From assembly GCF_000775915.1 (NCBI RefSeq), contig NZ_BBLT01000001.1, positions 1 through 64,000 of the forward strand: DNA of 64,000 nucleotides, written 5' to 3'. Both the position numbers and the translations under genes were made by a program. Positions 42,301 through 50,604 of this stretch are shown here, piece after piece. The DNA comes from Sporocytophaga myxococcoides (GTDB lineage: Bacteria > Bacteroidota > Bacteroidia > Cytophagales > Cytophagaceae). Under the pieces are notes generated by a model. The model searched no databases and had not been told where the DNA came from. It saw nothing but the letters and a program-made list of their open reading frames with translations. Every line of letters starts with the position of its first letter. Position 1 is the stretch's first letter.

Positions 42301-44019
42301 AATTTTAGTTTATCAGGTAAAGAAAATAACGCTTATGTACATGGAGTAGTGAATAAGGTAACACAGTTAAGCGAAGCTACAGGAAATATAAATGTAGATA
42401 TACCAAAATTGAGCTTACATTTTTTTGAGCCGTTTTTAAAGAATTATTTATTCGCTATGCATGGTTACATGTCCGGGAAAATGGTTTTTAAAGGAAAACT
42501 TTTGCGACCTGATATGAAAGGAAAAATAGCTTTTGAAGATAGAAATGTTTTGGGGCTTCATTTTACTAAAAGCAAATATGTAATAGCTAACCAAAACATA
42601 TTATTTAATAATAACAGAATTATTTTTGATAATCTTGATTTCAGAGACTTTGAGGGAAATAAAGCGCGTGTTGACGGATATATTCTTCATGATTATTTTA
42701 AAAATTTTAATATCAATCTTTCTCTGGAAGCTATGAATTTTCAGGTGATGAACACTGAAAAGGTAAACCAGGCAGGCTTTTTTGGGGTTCTCTTTGCCGA
42801 TATTAATATGGAACTGAAAGGGCCTGTCAATGATCTTGCAATTAATCTCAAGCTTACTACAAGGCCAAAATCAACCATAAACATCCCTCTTCAAACATCT
42901 AATTCTGAATTTAAAACGCCGAGTTATATCATTTTTGTTGGGGAAGAAGATAAGTCAGATACAACTGAAGATGAATTTCACGGAGTCCCTATAAATCTGT
43001 CAAGGTTTAAGTTTACAGGTAATCTTGCGATTACCAAAGATGCTCAGATAAATATTATTGTCGATCCCACTAATGGAGATAAAATATCAGCCAGGGGGGC
43101 TGGAAGATTTGAAGTAAAGGTAGATCAGGATAACGTTCCTGAATTGTATGGTTCTTATCAAATTCGTGAAGGTCGTTACACTTTTACTTTTGCCAGTCTT
43201 GTAAAAAAAGATTTTATAATTGAGAAAGGCAGCAGGTTATCATGGAATGGGGATATTATGGAGGGGCTTTTAAATGTTAAGGCAATTTATACTACGAAAG
43301 CATCCAGATATGATTTGATAAGCAATTATACGACTGCATTAAACGACGAATTTGTAAGGTCATCAAAAAGAAACCATCCAGTGACTGTAAAGCTTAATGT
43401 TACAGGAGAGCTTGCCGAACCTGAGCTGAGCTTTCAGATTGAAATGCCGGAAAGTAATGATCCTTTTCTTGGAAATATTATTTCACAAAGAATTAATGAA
43501 ATTAATAACGATCAGCAACAATTGCAGAGGCAGGTTTTTGGATTAATTGTACTGAATAGATTTTTCCCGGAAGGTACAGGATATGTTAATTCAGGAGGAG
43601 GTATCGCAATGGAGCAAGCGAATCAAAGTGTAAGTCAGATTCTTAATTCTGAGTTAAATAAAATTGCACCCGAATCAATAGCAGGCTTTGATATTGATGT
43701 AAATATAGAAGCACTCTCCCCGGATAATCCAGGACTTGCTCAAAGTTTACAGTTTAAAGCAAGCAGGCAGATTAGTGAAAGGATTACTATTACTGCAGGT
43801 GGGAATGTTAATGTAGGCAATGTACCTAATTCAGGTCAGTTTCTTGGAGATTATACTGTCATTTATAGGTTGAATAGTTCAGGAAGTGTCAATCTGAAGT
43901 TTTTCAGTACAACTTATCAAAGCTATTATTATTACTACTATGATGATATCACAACTCGTTCGGGTGTGAGCATTCAACATAGAAAGTCTTTTAATGAATT
44001 TAAGGAGTTGTTTAAGTGA
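39382..44019 (+). CDS. tamB: TamB/AsmA-like translocation-assembly protein (DUF490)
   Basis: About 1,545 residues. N-terminal helix LFLLFIKGSLVFFGSLVLL anchors it in the inner membrane; the rest is a repetitive beta-rich groove (AsmA-type VENVYLDFTGKVVLKNVYIED near the start). A C-terminal DUF490 region (about 1150-1545) carries RVDGYILHDYFKNFNINL, RGAGRFEVKVD and GSYQIREGRYTFTF. Such proteins bridge the envelope and move lipids or assist OM protein assembly. Start problem: the first canonical start is TTG 39427, inside the membrane helix. The in-frame region begins after TAA (39358-39360) and offers only ATT/ATC codons; ATT 39382 gives a normal basic N-terminus (IKSVKKLFL). Ends 5 nt before the convergent transporter. 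Confidence 0.87.
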   Translation: MKSVKKLFLLFIKGSLVFFGSLVLLFFLIVLSLRLPIVQQVLANKISVYFSNKTGVRASVENVYLDFTGKVVLKNVYIEDQNKDTLVFAEQVKGRLSLIKLLNKSVDINYASADNAVINVKRSSKSPIFNYQFLLDAFKNDTSNQTFGFNLNQAVLHTLSMEYDDFYSGVVFSYFLKSAKLEFNSLPVSSKNLIVTGSNIDGLFFKLDLLSKKDDSQLDTTLKKTESIYIQISDLNVRNSKFIYNNHNFPLAEKGFDVNHFNTSVDGLLNSFTMAEDSLFLSLNDLYLKNSDGFLVKSLSGKLEIPGDLMNVYINKIITERSEFNGSLVLKFPSIEHLSDSTSGIFTTTTFNEDKISIEDINYFYPEIYSILDKRKKEMFIHGTINGHLSGFSFDNAFVGFDSSNYFKGDLSLSGLPDFRQSAINANIHSLKLDIPWFLSFIKIPGNQTFNLNELGQSHVKGSLKGTFKNLKFSGLAITKAGDVNGNVRIVSDNQLKFIGASGILSGSDIHADRLIKGMDGFGKLSALAIFNFENNNLLYLESDIKKLDYNKRTLTNLSVVGSLIENKGRFQLKSSGKYVHANLWADLDLNQNIYKIKGALSELDLSLLDESLQKNYVGGDLNAVIAASKFDDLNAEVRIVNFYAKNTQSEYHSDTVIAQCKGDNVYRKISLRSDSIDAVAEGRFLMSELPKVLSREYLKEEKNSINYISENIKLNISAGKVTSLLSMFQKDVSASNIEIDGTFDFSSKTVALSGFAERFKYSKYSLENLTINTEGAFDGLRFDLFGDRMGLSNGIYLNSPSMRGEIRENTTSFVLNLYENQSNSALSMTGMLTFPGDTMILNVRHLDLKLKGEEWRSEGNARVMYYQKSLAIQNILFSQGAQKVKIHSQDLLGEGELEAQLWNLKLEPVLYFTPLNKYAIKGSLNGGLQVKGLFTSPAFDIDLIIDSLIVGNTPAGRLALVAAPIGNERHSLNFSLSGKENNAYVHGVVNKVTQLSEATGNINVDIPKLSLHFFEPFLKNYLFAMHGYMSGKMVFKGKLLRPDMKGKIAFEDRNVLGLHFTKSKYVIANQNILFNNNRIIFDNLDFRDFEGNKARVDGYILHDYFKNFNINLSLEAMNFQVMNTEKVNQAGFFGVLFADINMELKGPVNDLAINLKLTTRPKSTINIPLQTSNSEFKTPSYIIFVGEEDKSDTTEDEFHGVPINLSRFKFTGNLAITKDAQINIIVDPTNGDKISARGAGRFEVKVDQDNVPELYGSYQIREGRYTFTFASLVKKDFIIEKGSRLSWNGDIMEGLLNVKAIYTTKASRYDLISNYTTALNDEFVRSSKRNHPVTVKLNVTGELAEPELSFQIEMPESNDPFLGNIISQRINEINNDQQQLQRQVFGLIVLNRFFPEGTGYVNSGGGIAMEQANQSVSQILNSELNKIAPESIAGFDIDVNIEALSPDNPGLAQSLQFKASRQISERITITAGGNVNVGNVPNSGQFLGDYTVIYRLNSSGSVNLKFFSTTYQSYYYYYYDDITTRSGVSIQHRKSFNEFKELFK

Positions 44020-44023
44020 TTCT

Positions 44024-44917
44024 TTATTTACTTTTACTAACCAGTAAAACTCCAGCAAGTACAAATGCAGTTCCTAGAATCTGAAGCAGGGTTATTTCTT
44101 CTTCCAAAAATATATTTGCAAGAATAATCGTGGAAACAGGACCGACACTGCCTATGATGGAGGCTTTTCCTGCCCCTATAAGCCTTATTCCCTCTGCTAG
44201 AAGAAAACTTGGGATGACAGTTGCTACAATAGCCATGAATATACTGAGTGCGTACACTTGCCATTCATAATGAAATAAATTACTTTCAGTACTTAGAAAA
44301 TAATGGATCAGCACAATCAAAGTCGATACAATCATCGAAATAGAATTATATCTGACAGCACCAATTTTAGGGATAAGTTTTCCACTACCCACAAGGTAAA
44401 ACGAATAGGTGAGTGCACTTCCAAAAATGAGGAGCCCTCCTGTAATTACATTTCTCTGATCAAATTTTAGATCATTAAGGAAAACAACAGCTATTCCGCT
44501 ATATGTCAGAAGTAAAGCTATAATTTCGTTTCCCGTAATTTTCCTTTTATAAATAGCAGCTGATAGAAGAACTACCAGAGTTGGATAAATAAATAGAATA
44601 AGTCGCTCAAGACTAGCAGTGATATATTCAAGTCCTTTGAAATCAAGATAACTAGCCAAATAATAGCCCATCAGACCCAAAACTATCAGAAAAAGCCAAT
44701 CATTTTTTTCAATAGGTTTGAGTTTTTCTTTCAGACTCGAATAAGCAAGAGCTCCTAGAAAAAATGGAAGCGAAAACAGCATGCGCAAGGCAAGAAGAGA
44801 AACTGAATCTATATGGAAATTATAAGCTATTTTCACTATTACTGCTTTTGAAGAGAAACAAATAGCCCCAATAAAAATGATAAACGCTCCCCAAATGTTT
44901 TTATACTTAGTATTCAA
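44024..44917 (-). CDS. DMT-superfamily transporter with two EamA domains
   Basis: 297 residues, about ten transmembrane helices arranged as two EamA repeats (first ends near residue 135, second begins at ITGGLLIFGSALTYSFYLVG). Shows IIFIGAICFSSKAVIVKIAY, SVSLLALRMLFSLPFF, TASLERLILFIYPTLVVLLS and SIIGSVGPVSTIILANIFLEEEITLLQILGTAFVLAGV. Probable metabolite exporter of unknown substrate. The apparent start is TTG 44917. Converges on tamB with a 4-nt gap and no terminator between them. Confidence 0.9.
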   Translation of the reverse strand: MNTKYKNIWGAFIIFIGAICFSSKAVIVKIAYNFHIDSVSLLALRMLFSLPFFLGALAYSSLKEKLKPIEKNDWLFLIVLGLMGYYLASYLDFKGLEYITASLERLILFIYPTLVVLLSAAIYKRKITGNEIIALLLTYSGIAVVFLNDLKFDQRNVITGGLLIFGSALTYSFYLVGSGKLIPKIGAVRYNSISMIVSTLIVLIHYFLSTESNLFHYEWQVYALSIFMAIVATVIPSFLLAEGIRLIGAGKASIIGSVGPVSTIILANIFLEEEITLLQILGTAFVLAGVLLVSKSK

Positions 44918-45058
44918 TTGATTCTTTTCCGGATTTTTCCGGGGTCTTAAATTGGTAAAATTACAGAGGCACTTTCCCTTGCAATTTTAAAACAATTCAT
45001 CTAAAAAAAACGTTTTAAAATTACTTCTGAGGGAGGTAAAACATTAAACTTTTAGAAC

Positions 45059-45280
45059 ATGGTAATGCAAGGAAATAAATTGAAAGTTTTCATTCAGGAA
45101 GATGATAAACTTTTGCAAAAAAGAATAGCAGATGATCTTAAGGAGTATAATTACAAATTACATTTTTTCTCCAAAGATGATTCAGTATTTGATTTGCTTA
45201 AATTCAATCCGGATATTTTAATTCAGGATTATTACAAAAACAAAGTAATAAACTGCTATCAATGGTCTTTTCCCTACTAA
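45059..45280 (+). CDS. Truncated response-regulator receiver-like protein
   Basis: 73 residues. Reads like the first two-thirds of a receiver domain: KVFIQEDDKLLQKRIADDL (acidic pair at strand 1), YKLHFFSKDDSVFDLL and FNPDILIQDYY, where the Asp of QDYY falls at the phosphorylation position. The frame stops at TAA 45280 before the Thr/Ser and Lys switch residues, and the convergent glycosyltransferase gene begins at 45277. Either a decayed receiver or a small receiver-like protein. A second ATG two codons in (45065) is possible. Confidence 0.5.
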   Translation: MVMQGNKLKVFIQEDDKLLQKRIADDLKEYNYKLHFFSKDDSVFDLLKFNPDILIQDYYKNKVINCYQWSFPY

Positions 45281-47229
45281 GTTCCCAGATTTCTGATAGA
45301 TCTGAAAATAAGCTGTATATCGTTCATCGGGGTATATTCCTTGGAGTATAGGTAGTTAAGCCTTTTAACAGTCTCTTCATCAAGGGATTCGCTGGAAATT
45401 CCTGTAATAGGGTTAATTATGCCATTTTTTACCTGATGAACGTCTTTATTAGAATTATTTTCAAGTCCAACCCAAGAAATCTTTCCACTCATAACATTAA
45501 AGATGTTTCTTAAAAATTTTCCAGGATTTTTTACCAGAAAAATCAGAAGTGGAAAAGATATTAAAAAGAAAAGTGCTATTAAAGTGTCAAATATTCTTTT
45601 AGTTTTTGCCTTTTCGTCGTCAGTTTTATTAAGCTTGATATCGAGAGTATAAAATGAACCTGGGGCATTTGATGAGTTACTTCCTATGACAAAGTTACTT
45701 TCATCCGGTACAATTTTATATTCTGGTATATCTTCCCCATGAGCAAGCATCCATTCAATAATCTGTGATGTGTCAAGTCCCTTGGAACAGAAAATGATTT
45801 CATGAGGTTTGTATAACAGACATATTTCCTCTAATCTATCAATATTGCCAAGCCAGTAATCTTTATTTGTTCTTTTTTCAGGGCTTACAAAGCCAAGAAT
45901 TTCAAGATTATAATCCTGGGTATTTAATGTTCTGATTACGCGCAAACATTCTTCTTCTCGTCCTGCGATAAGTACTTTTTTATTAGAGTTTTCGTCAGAG
46001 AGCAGTTTCTTTGATTTAATAAAGTTAATAACTAATCGGATTAAGAAACTACAAGCGATTGTAAGTATTCCACCTAGTACAATCAGAGCTTTTGAAAATC
46101 GATAATCATCAAAAAAGTTACTTACAGCTGAAATAATTAATGTTCCAATTAAAGCTCCTTGGATTATTTTTCTTGGTTGAAAAAGTTTGCGATAGCCACC
46201 GAAGAAATATATGCTAATTAACCATATTCCGATATATATTGGTACTATAAGCTCCATATATACAGGAGGATATGGCATACGAACATATTTGTGATTATTT
46301 TCCCAATATGATTTTAGTAAATACATACCGGTATATATTAATGAAGCTTCAGCAAAAGGAATGGAACATTTTTGTATAAATCTTGATGATATAGATAAAA
46401 ATGCTCTAAGGTAAATGGCAATTTTAATTAAGAAGGAAAATGTACCTGCCTTGTTGTCTGGAAAATGTTTTTGGGCAAAGATTATCATGGCCTTATAAAA
46501 GATAAACACATAGTTAATACTGGTTTTTTTTGTGCTTTCTCCTTTATAGTGGATAATCCTTGTTTCCGGATAATAATAATTTTTATAACCGCCTTTAAGA
46601 ATCCTGTAAGAGAGGTCGATATCTTCTCCATACATGAAATAATCCTCATCCAGTAACCCGATTTTGTCAAGTACAGATTTGCGAATGATCATAAAAGCCC
46701 CGCTGAGAACCTCTACTTCATGGATTTTATCTTTATCTAAATAAGTGAGGTGGTACTTGCCAAACTTTTTAGATTTAGGAAAAAGAAAAGATAAGCCGAA
46801 CATTTTGTAAAATGCTATCCATGGAGTTGGGAATCCCCTTTTTGATTCAGGAAGAAAATTACCTCTACCATCCAGCATTTTTACTCCCAAACCACCGCCA
46901 TCAGGATGACTGTCCAGAAAAGAAATACATTTTTCAAATGTATTTTCCTCAACAACAGTATCAGGATTGAGCAATAAAATATATTCTCCATTAGCTTGTC
47001 TGATAGCTTGATTGTTGGCCTTTGAAAAACCGTAATTAACCTTATTTTCAATTAGATTGAATTCGGGAAATTTATCTTTAACCATCTCGACAGAGTTGTC
47101 TGCGGAGTTATTGTCAACAATCCAAACTTCACCGTCTATTCCGGTAAGTGCCTTTTTAACGCTTATCAAAGTCTGTTCTAAAAAATAGCAGACATTATAG
47201 TTGACGATAATGATGGAAAGTTTTTTCAA
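45277..47229 (-). CDS. Fusion of GT2 glycosyltransferase with a degenerate polyprenyl-glycosylphosphotransferase-like half
   Basis: 650 residues. Residues 1-260 form a GT2 rhamnosyltransferase-like domain: KKLSIIIVNYNVCYFLEQTL, VDNNSADNSVEMV, NYGFSKANNQAIRQANGEY, LLNPDTVV (DxD-like) and GLLDEDYFMYGEDIDLSYRI. Then four to five helices (about 300-400), a nucleotide-binding-like segment (KKVLIAGREEECLRVIRTL, about 415-520) and a final region (about 545-610) starting KAKTKRIFDTLIALFFLISFP that mimics the bacterial sugar-transferase membrane helix. The catalytic block after that helix seems missing. Probably adds a sugar to a lipid-linked or surface glycan. Its 3' end overlaps the small receiver-like gene by 4 nt. 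Confidence 0.82.
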   Translation of the reverse strand: MKKLSIIIVNYNVCYFLEQTLISVKKALTGIDGEVWIVDNNSADNSVEMVKDKFPEFNLIENKVNYGFSKANNQAIRQANGEYILLLNPDTVVEENTFEKCISFLDSHPDGGGLGVKMLDGRGNFLPESKRGFPTPWIAFYKMFGLSFLFPKSKKFGKYHLTYLDKDKIHEVEVLSGAFMIIRKSVLDKIGLLDEDYFMYGEDIDLSYRILKGGYKNYYYPETRIIHYKGESTKKTSINYVFIFYKAMIIFAQKHFPDNKAGTFSFLIKIAIYLRAFLSISSRFIQKCSIPFAEASLIYTGMYLLKSYWENNHKYVRMPYPPVYMELIVPIYIGIWLISIYFFGGYRKLFQPRKIIQGALIGTLIISAVSNFFDDYRFSKALIVLGGILTIACSFLIRLVINFIKSKKLLSDENSNKKVLIAGREEECLRVIRTLNTQDYNLEILGFVSPEKRTNKDYWLGNIDRLEEICLLYKPHEIIFCSKGLDTSQIIEWMLAHGEDIPEYKIVPDESNFVIGSNSSNAPGSFYTLDIKLNKTDDEKAKTKRIFDTLIALFFLISFPLLIFLVKNPGKFLRNIFNVMSGKISWVGLENNSNKDVHQVKNGIINPITGISSESLDEETVKRLNYLYSKEYTPMNDIQLIFRSIRNLGT

Positions 47230-47234
47230 GGATT

Positions 47235-47840
47235 TTAATGTTCGTACGTTGTTCGTGCTGTAATACTTCTTCCAAGAGTTATTTCATCGGTGTACTCTAA
47301 TTCTCCTCCAACGGGAATTCCCCTTGAAATGGTACTTATTTTCACATTAAAATCCTTAATTTTTTTTGTGATATAAAAAGCGGTAGTGTCACCTTCCATA
47401 GTCGGACTAAGAGCTAATATCACTTCTTTGATTGTCGATCCTGGTATTCTGCGAGTTAAAGCATCAATTTTTAAGTCACTGGGACCTATACCCTGAAGTG
47501 GGGAAATTATCCCTCCGAGTACATGATAAATACCATTATATTGATGAGTATTTTCTATAGCCATAACATCTCTGGTATCTTCAACAATACACAGGATGGA
47601 TGGGTCTCTTCTTGGATTATTGCAGATATTACACAGATGATCATCTGCAATATTATGGCATTCTTTACAATAAGTAATGTTTTTCCTCAGACTCAATAAA
47701 GCTGAGCTAAGTGATTCGGTAGCAGTGCTTTGTTCTTTTAATAAATGCAATACCAGCCTGAATGCTGTTTTTTTTCCAATGCCGGGTAATTTTGAGACTT
47801 CATTAACGGCGTCTTCAATCAGCTTTGAGGGGTATATCAT
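47235..47840 (-). CDS. recR: Recombination mediator protein RecR
   Basis: 201 residues. Works with RecF/RecO to load RecA on gapped DNA. N-terminal helix-hairpin-helix ([19 protein letters not shown]), a four-Cys zinc finger ([19 protein letters not shown], residues about 57-75) and a Toprim domain opening [17 protein letters not shown] with [12 protein letters not shown]. The gap to the glycosyltransferase gene downstream is only 5 nt, so they may share a transcript. Confidence 0.97.
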   Translation of the reverse strand: MIYPSKLIEDAVNEVSKLPGIGKKTAFRLVLHLLKEQSTATESLSSALLSLRKNITYCKECHNIADDHLCNICNNPRRDPSILCIVEDTRDVMAIENTHQYNGIYHVLGGIISPLQGIGPSDLKIDALTRRIPGSTIKEVILALSPTMEGDTTAFYITKKIKDFNVKISTISRGIPVGGELEYTDEITLGRSITARTTYEH

Positions 47841-47910
47841 AATACTTTAATTTAATTTTTTAGGTTCAACCCGTTTTTCAGAGAAATAATTTCCGAATAA
47901 AGCCTAAAAA

Positions 47911-48219
47911 CTAAAGTATTTCTGCAGAAATGCCTCTATTGCAGATAGCTTGTCTCATTGGTATGAGCTTTTCAAAATTCCCTGATTTTACTGTGCATTG
48001 GCCCTTGTAGTGAATAATGAGAGTGCATTGTTCCGCTTGCTCTGAGGAGTGTTCACATATTTCGATCAGGGTATTAATGACATGATCAAAAGTATTCACA
48101 TCATCATTAAAAACAACCAAATCAAAATTTTCTGAAGTTTTTTCAAGCTCTAGAACTTCAATTTCTTCTTCGTGAAACGGACGCATGTTAGAAATTGTGG
48201 TCATATATGTGATTGACAT
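47911..48219 (-). CDS. clpS: ATP-dependent Clp protease adaptor ClpS
   Basis: 102 residues. Delivers N-degron substrates to a Clp AAA+ unfoldase. Core motif VVFNDDVNTFDHVINTLIEIC (the NDDxx(T)xxxV pattern), HYKGQCTVKSGNFEKL and the end RQAICNRGISAEIL. The start may be ATG 48219 or the internal ATG 48204 (MTTISNMRPF). A TAAATTTG element lies 5 nt before the first ATG. The clpC gene at 62124 is the plausible partner, 14 kb away. Confidence 0.93.
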   Translation of the reverse strand: MSITYMTTISNMRPFHEEEIEVLELEKTSENFDLVVFNDDVNTFDHVINTLIEICEHSSEQAEQCTLIIHYKGQCTVKSGNFEKLIPMRQAICNRGISAEIL

Positions 48220-48224
48220 TTTAG

Positions 48225-48232
48225 CAAATTTA
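48225..48232 (-). promoter_or_regulatory. Candidate -7 element (TAAATTTG) next to the clpS start
   Basis: Exact TAnnTTTG on the minus strand, 5 nt before ATG 48219. This predicts a leaderless mRNA if that ATG is used, or a leader of about 15 nt if the ATG at 48204 is used. Confidence 0.42.
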
Positions 48233-48273
48233 AAAAAAAATAAACAATTTTATCGCTTATTTATTGATAAAAT

Positions 48274-49761
48274 ATGTCTCCTTCTCTGATTATCACTATT
48301 ATAGCAGTCTATTTCAGCGCATTATTGGTAATTGCTTATTTTACAGGCAAAAATGCGGACACGAAAACTTTTTTTACTGCGGATCGAAAATCGCCATGGT
48401 TTTTAGTGGCGTTCGGAATGATAGGAACATCAATCAGCGGGGTTACGTTCATTTCTGTTCCTGGTGCTGTCGGTCTGGTTAACCAAGCAGGAGAATTGAA
48501 AGCATTTTCTTACTTTCAGATTATTCTTGGTCACCTGGTCGGATACTTTATCATTGCTACTGTCTTAATGCCACTGTACTATCGTCTCAATCTTATAAGT
48601 ATTTATACCTATCTTGAGCAAAGATTCGGTTTTTGGGCATACAAGACAGGATCTTTTTTCTTTTTACTTTCTCGGACAATAGGATCGTCATTAAGGCTGT
48701 TCCTGGCCGCTATGGTATTGCAGTTATTTTTATTTGATAAACTCAATGTGCCGTTTTTTTTGACTGTACTTATCACTATCGTTCTTATCTGGATTTACAC
48801 TTTTAAGGGAGGTGTAAAAACCATTATCTGGACTGATAGCTTCCAGACTCTATTCCTGGTAGGAGCAGTCGGAATCAGCTTAGTGCTGATTTCCCAGCGC
48901 TTAGGTTTATCGGTACCTAAAATGTTTACAATGATCCAAAGCACAGATTATTCTAAGGTCTTCTTTTTTGATGATATTAAAAGTGAAAAATATTTCTTCA
49001 AACAGTTCATTGCAGGAATTTTTATTGCCGTTGCAATGACTGGTCTTGATCAGGATCTGATGCAGAAAAACCTGACTTGTAAAAACATAAAAGAGGCTCA
49101 GAAAAATATGTTTTCTTTTTCTATTATTATGGCCATTGTTAACTACATGTTTCTGATGCTAGGAGCTTTGCTTTATATCTATTCTACACAAAAAGGAATT
49201 TTACTTCCTGCAGGGGCCGATAAAGCATATCCTTTTCTGGCAATGAATGAATTTGGTACCTTGGCTGCGGTCTTTTTCCTGCTTGGTATAATTGCGTCAT
49301 CTTATGCCAGTTCAGACTCTGCATTAGCTGCTTTAACAACATCCTTTTGTATAGATTTCCTTGATTTTAAAAATAAGCCGGAAAATGTTAAAGCAAAGCA
49401 GAAAACTATTGTTCATGTGGGATTTTCACTGGCATTTTTGATTATTATTTTGATTTTTAAGGAATTAAAACAAACTTCTGTAATTGATGCAGTATTGTCT
49501 GCAGCCAGTTATACATATGGACCCCTATTAGGTTTATTCAGCTTTGGAATATTGACCAAAAGAAAGGTAAAAGATACTTTGGTCCCTCTTATTTGTGTTC
49601 TAAGTCCTTTCATTACTCTGCTTATAAGTTACAATTCCGATACTTTGTTATGGGGGTATAGATTCTCGTTTGAAACTCTGATTTTGAATGGACTTATCTG
49701 TTTCCTTGGCTTATATCTTATTTCATATCCTTTAAAAGAGGAGGAAAAAGTATTCGTGTAA
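48274..49761 (+). CDS. Sodium:solute symporter (SSS family)
   Basis: 495 residues, about 13 transmembrane helices. Family pattern: TFFTADRKSPWFLVAFGMIGTSISGVTFISVPG near the N-terminus, YLEQRFGFWAYKTGSFFFLLSRTIGSSLRLFLA, FKGGVKTIIWTDSFQTLFLVG, MTGLDQDLMQKNLTCKN and ASSYASSDSALAALTTSFCIDFL. Sodium-driven uptake; the substrate (sugar, sialic acid, amino acid or other) is not readable from sequence. Converges on the ATL gene with a 2-nt gap. Confidence 0.94.
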   Translation: MSPSLIITIIAVYFSALLVIAYFTGKNADTKTFFTADRKSPWFLVAFGMIGTSISGVTFISVPGAVGLVNQAGELKAFSYFQIILGHLVGYFIIATVLMPLYYRLNLISIYTYLEQRFGFWAYKTGSFFFLLSRTIGSSLRLFLAAMVLQLFLFDKLNVPFFLTVLITIVLIWIYTFKGGVKTIIWTDSFQTLFLVGAVGISLVLISQRLGLSVPKMFTMIQSTDYSKVFFFDDIKSEKYFFKQFIAGIFIAVAMTGLDQDLMQKNLTCKNIKEAQKNMFSFSIIMAIVNYMFLMLGALLYIYSTQKGILLPAGADKAYPFLAMNEFGTLAAVFFLLGIIASSYASSDSALAALTTSFCIDFLDFKNKPENVKAKQKTIVHVGFSLAFLIIILIFKELKQTSVIDAVLSAASYTYGPLLGLFSFGILTKRKVKDTLVPLICVLSPFITLLISYNSDTLLWGYRFSFETLILNGLICFLGLYLISYPLKEEEKVFV

Positions 49762-49763
49762 TT

Positions 49764-50093
49764 TTAAGGCATTTCTATGGAGGGGTCCCAAAATACTGCT
49801 TCAAAATCTTTAATCTTGTCATCGATAACTTGAATTCCCTCCATCTCAAGTTTTTCCTGCATTAATGTAGGAGGGGAGAAGTGCATTTTTCCAGTAAGTA
49901 AACCGGACCTATTTACAACACGATGTGCCGGAATATTATTATGAATGAGTGAGGCATTTAAGGCCCATCCCACCATTCTGGCACCTGATTTTATACCAAG
50001 GTACTTTGCAATTGCTCCATAGGAAGTCACTTTTCCTTTAGGTATAAGCTTCACAACCTCATAGACATTTTCAAAGAAAGATTCAGGTAGCAT
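49764..50093 (-). CDS. Alkyltransferase-like (ATL) protein, MGMT-type DNA-binding domain without catalytic Cys
   Basis: 109 residues covering only the MGMT DNA-binding domain. VYEVVKLIPKGKVTSYGAIAKYLGI and ARMVGWALNASLIHNNIPAHRVVNRSG match MGMT, but the reactive cysteine of PCHR is alanine (PAHR). Proteins of this kind bind O6-alkylguanine and flag it for nucleotide-excision repair. A TACTTTTG element ends 4 nt before the ATG, so the mRNA may be leaderless. Confidence 0.92.
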   Translation of the reverse strand: MLPESFFENVYEVVKLIPKGKVTSYGAIAKYLGIKSGARMVGWALNASLIHNNIPAHRVVNRSGLLTGKMHFSPPTLMQEKLEMEGIQVIDDKIKDFEAVFWDPSIEMP

Positions 50094-50097
50094 CGGG

Positions 50098-50105
50098 CAA
50101 AAGTA
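50098..50105 (-). promoter_or_regulatory. -7 element (TACTTTTG) adjacent to the ATL start codon
   Basis: Exact TAnnTTTG on the minus strand, separated from ATG 50093 by CCCG, which places the expected transcription start on the start codon. Confidence 0.45.
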
Positions 50106-50119
50106 ATGGAATGAAGATT

Positions 50120-50154
50120 AAAATAATTAAAAAGTCAGGGTGTTTTGCCCTGAC
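50120..50154 (-). terminator. Terminator after the Hsp20 gene
   Basis: Minus-strand stem GTCAGGG with CCCTGAC (50154-50134), 7-nt loop, followed by TTTTTAATTATTTT. Starts 1 nt after the Hsp20 stop codon. Confidence 0.85.
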
Positions 50155-50155
50155 C

Positions 50156-50590
50156 TTACTTAATTTCGATAGATTTAATATTTTTAATATCCTTTTCGGC
50201 TATTTTAGGAATAAATAATGCTAAAATTCCATTTTCATATTTTGCTTCTATCTTATTTTTATCCGCTGTTTTAGGTAGTACAAAAGATCTTGAAAAACTT
50301 GAATAGCTAAATTCTTTTCGACTATATTTTTCATTTGTTTCCTCTTCATTTACCTCTTTTTCAGCAGAAATGGTTAAAGTATCATTGTCGATATTAACCT
50401 TAAAATCACCCTTTTCCATACCAGGTGCAGCCACATCCACTTGAAATCCTTTATCTTCCTCTTTCACATTTACAGCTGGTACAACATCAGCAGAAGTGCC
50501 GAGAAAATCAGAGACATCTCTTCCGAAAAAGTCTTCCAATACGTTAGTGAAACCTGGAACCCTGGATTTATTATATTTAACAATTCCCAT
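50156..50590 (-). CDS. Hsp20/alpha-crystallin small heat-shock protein
   Basis: 144 residues. ATP-independent holdase that prevents aggregation. N-terminal VLEDFFGRDVSDFLG, alpha-crystallin domain from VPAVNVKEEDKGFQVDVAAPGM to SSFSRSFVLPKTADKNKIEAKYENGILALFIPK, with the dimer/oligomer-forming IPK near the end. The start at 50590 is set by a strong GGAGG placed 9 nt upstream on the minus strand; a longer frame from 50617 would begin inside or before that site. Confidence 0.95.
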   Translation of the reverse strand: MGIVKYNKSRVPGFTNVLEDFFGRDVSDFLGTSADVVPAVNVKEEDKGFQVDVAAPGMEKGDFKVNIDNDTLTISAEKEVNEEETNEKYSRKEFSYSSFSRSFVLPKTADKNKIEAKYENGILALFIPKIAEKDIKNIKSIEIK

Positions 50591-50599
50591 AATTATATT

Positions 50600-50604
50600 C
50601 CTCC
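50600..50604 (-). promoter_or_regulatory. Strong Shine-Dalgarno (GGAGG) of the Hsp20 gene
   Basis: GGAGG followed by AATATAATT and ATG. Such a consensus site is rare among the genes here, and it decides the Hsp20 start codon. Confidence 0.7.
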
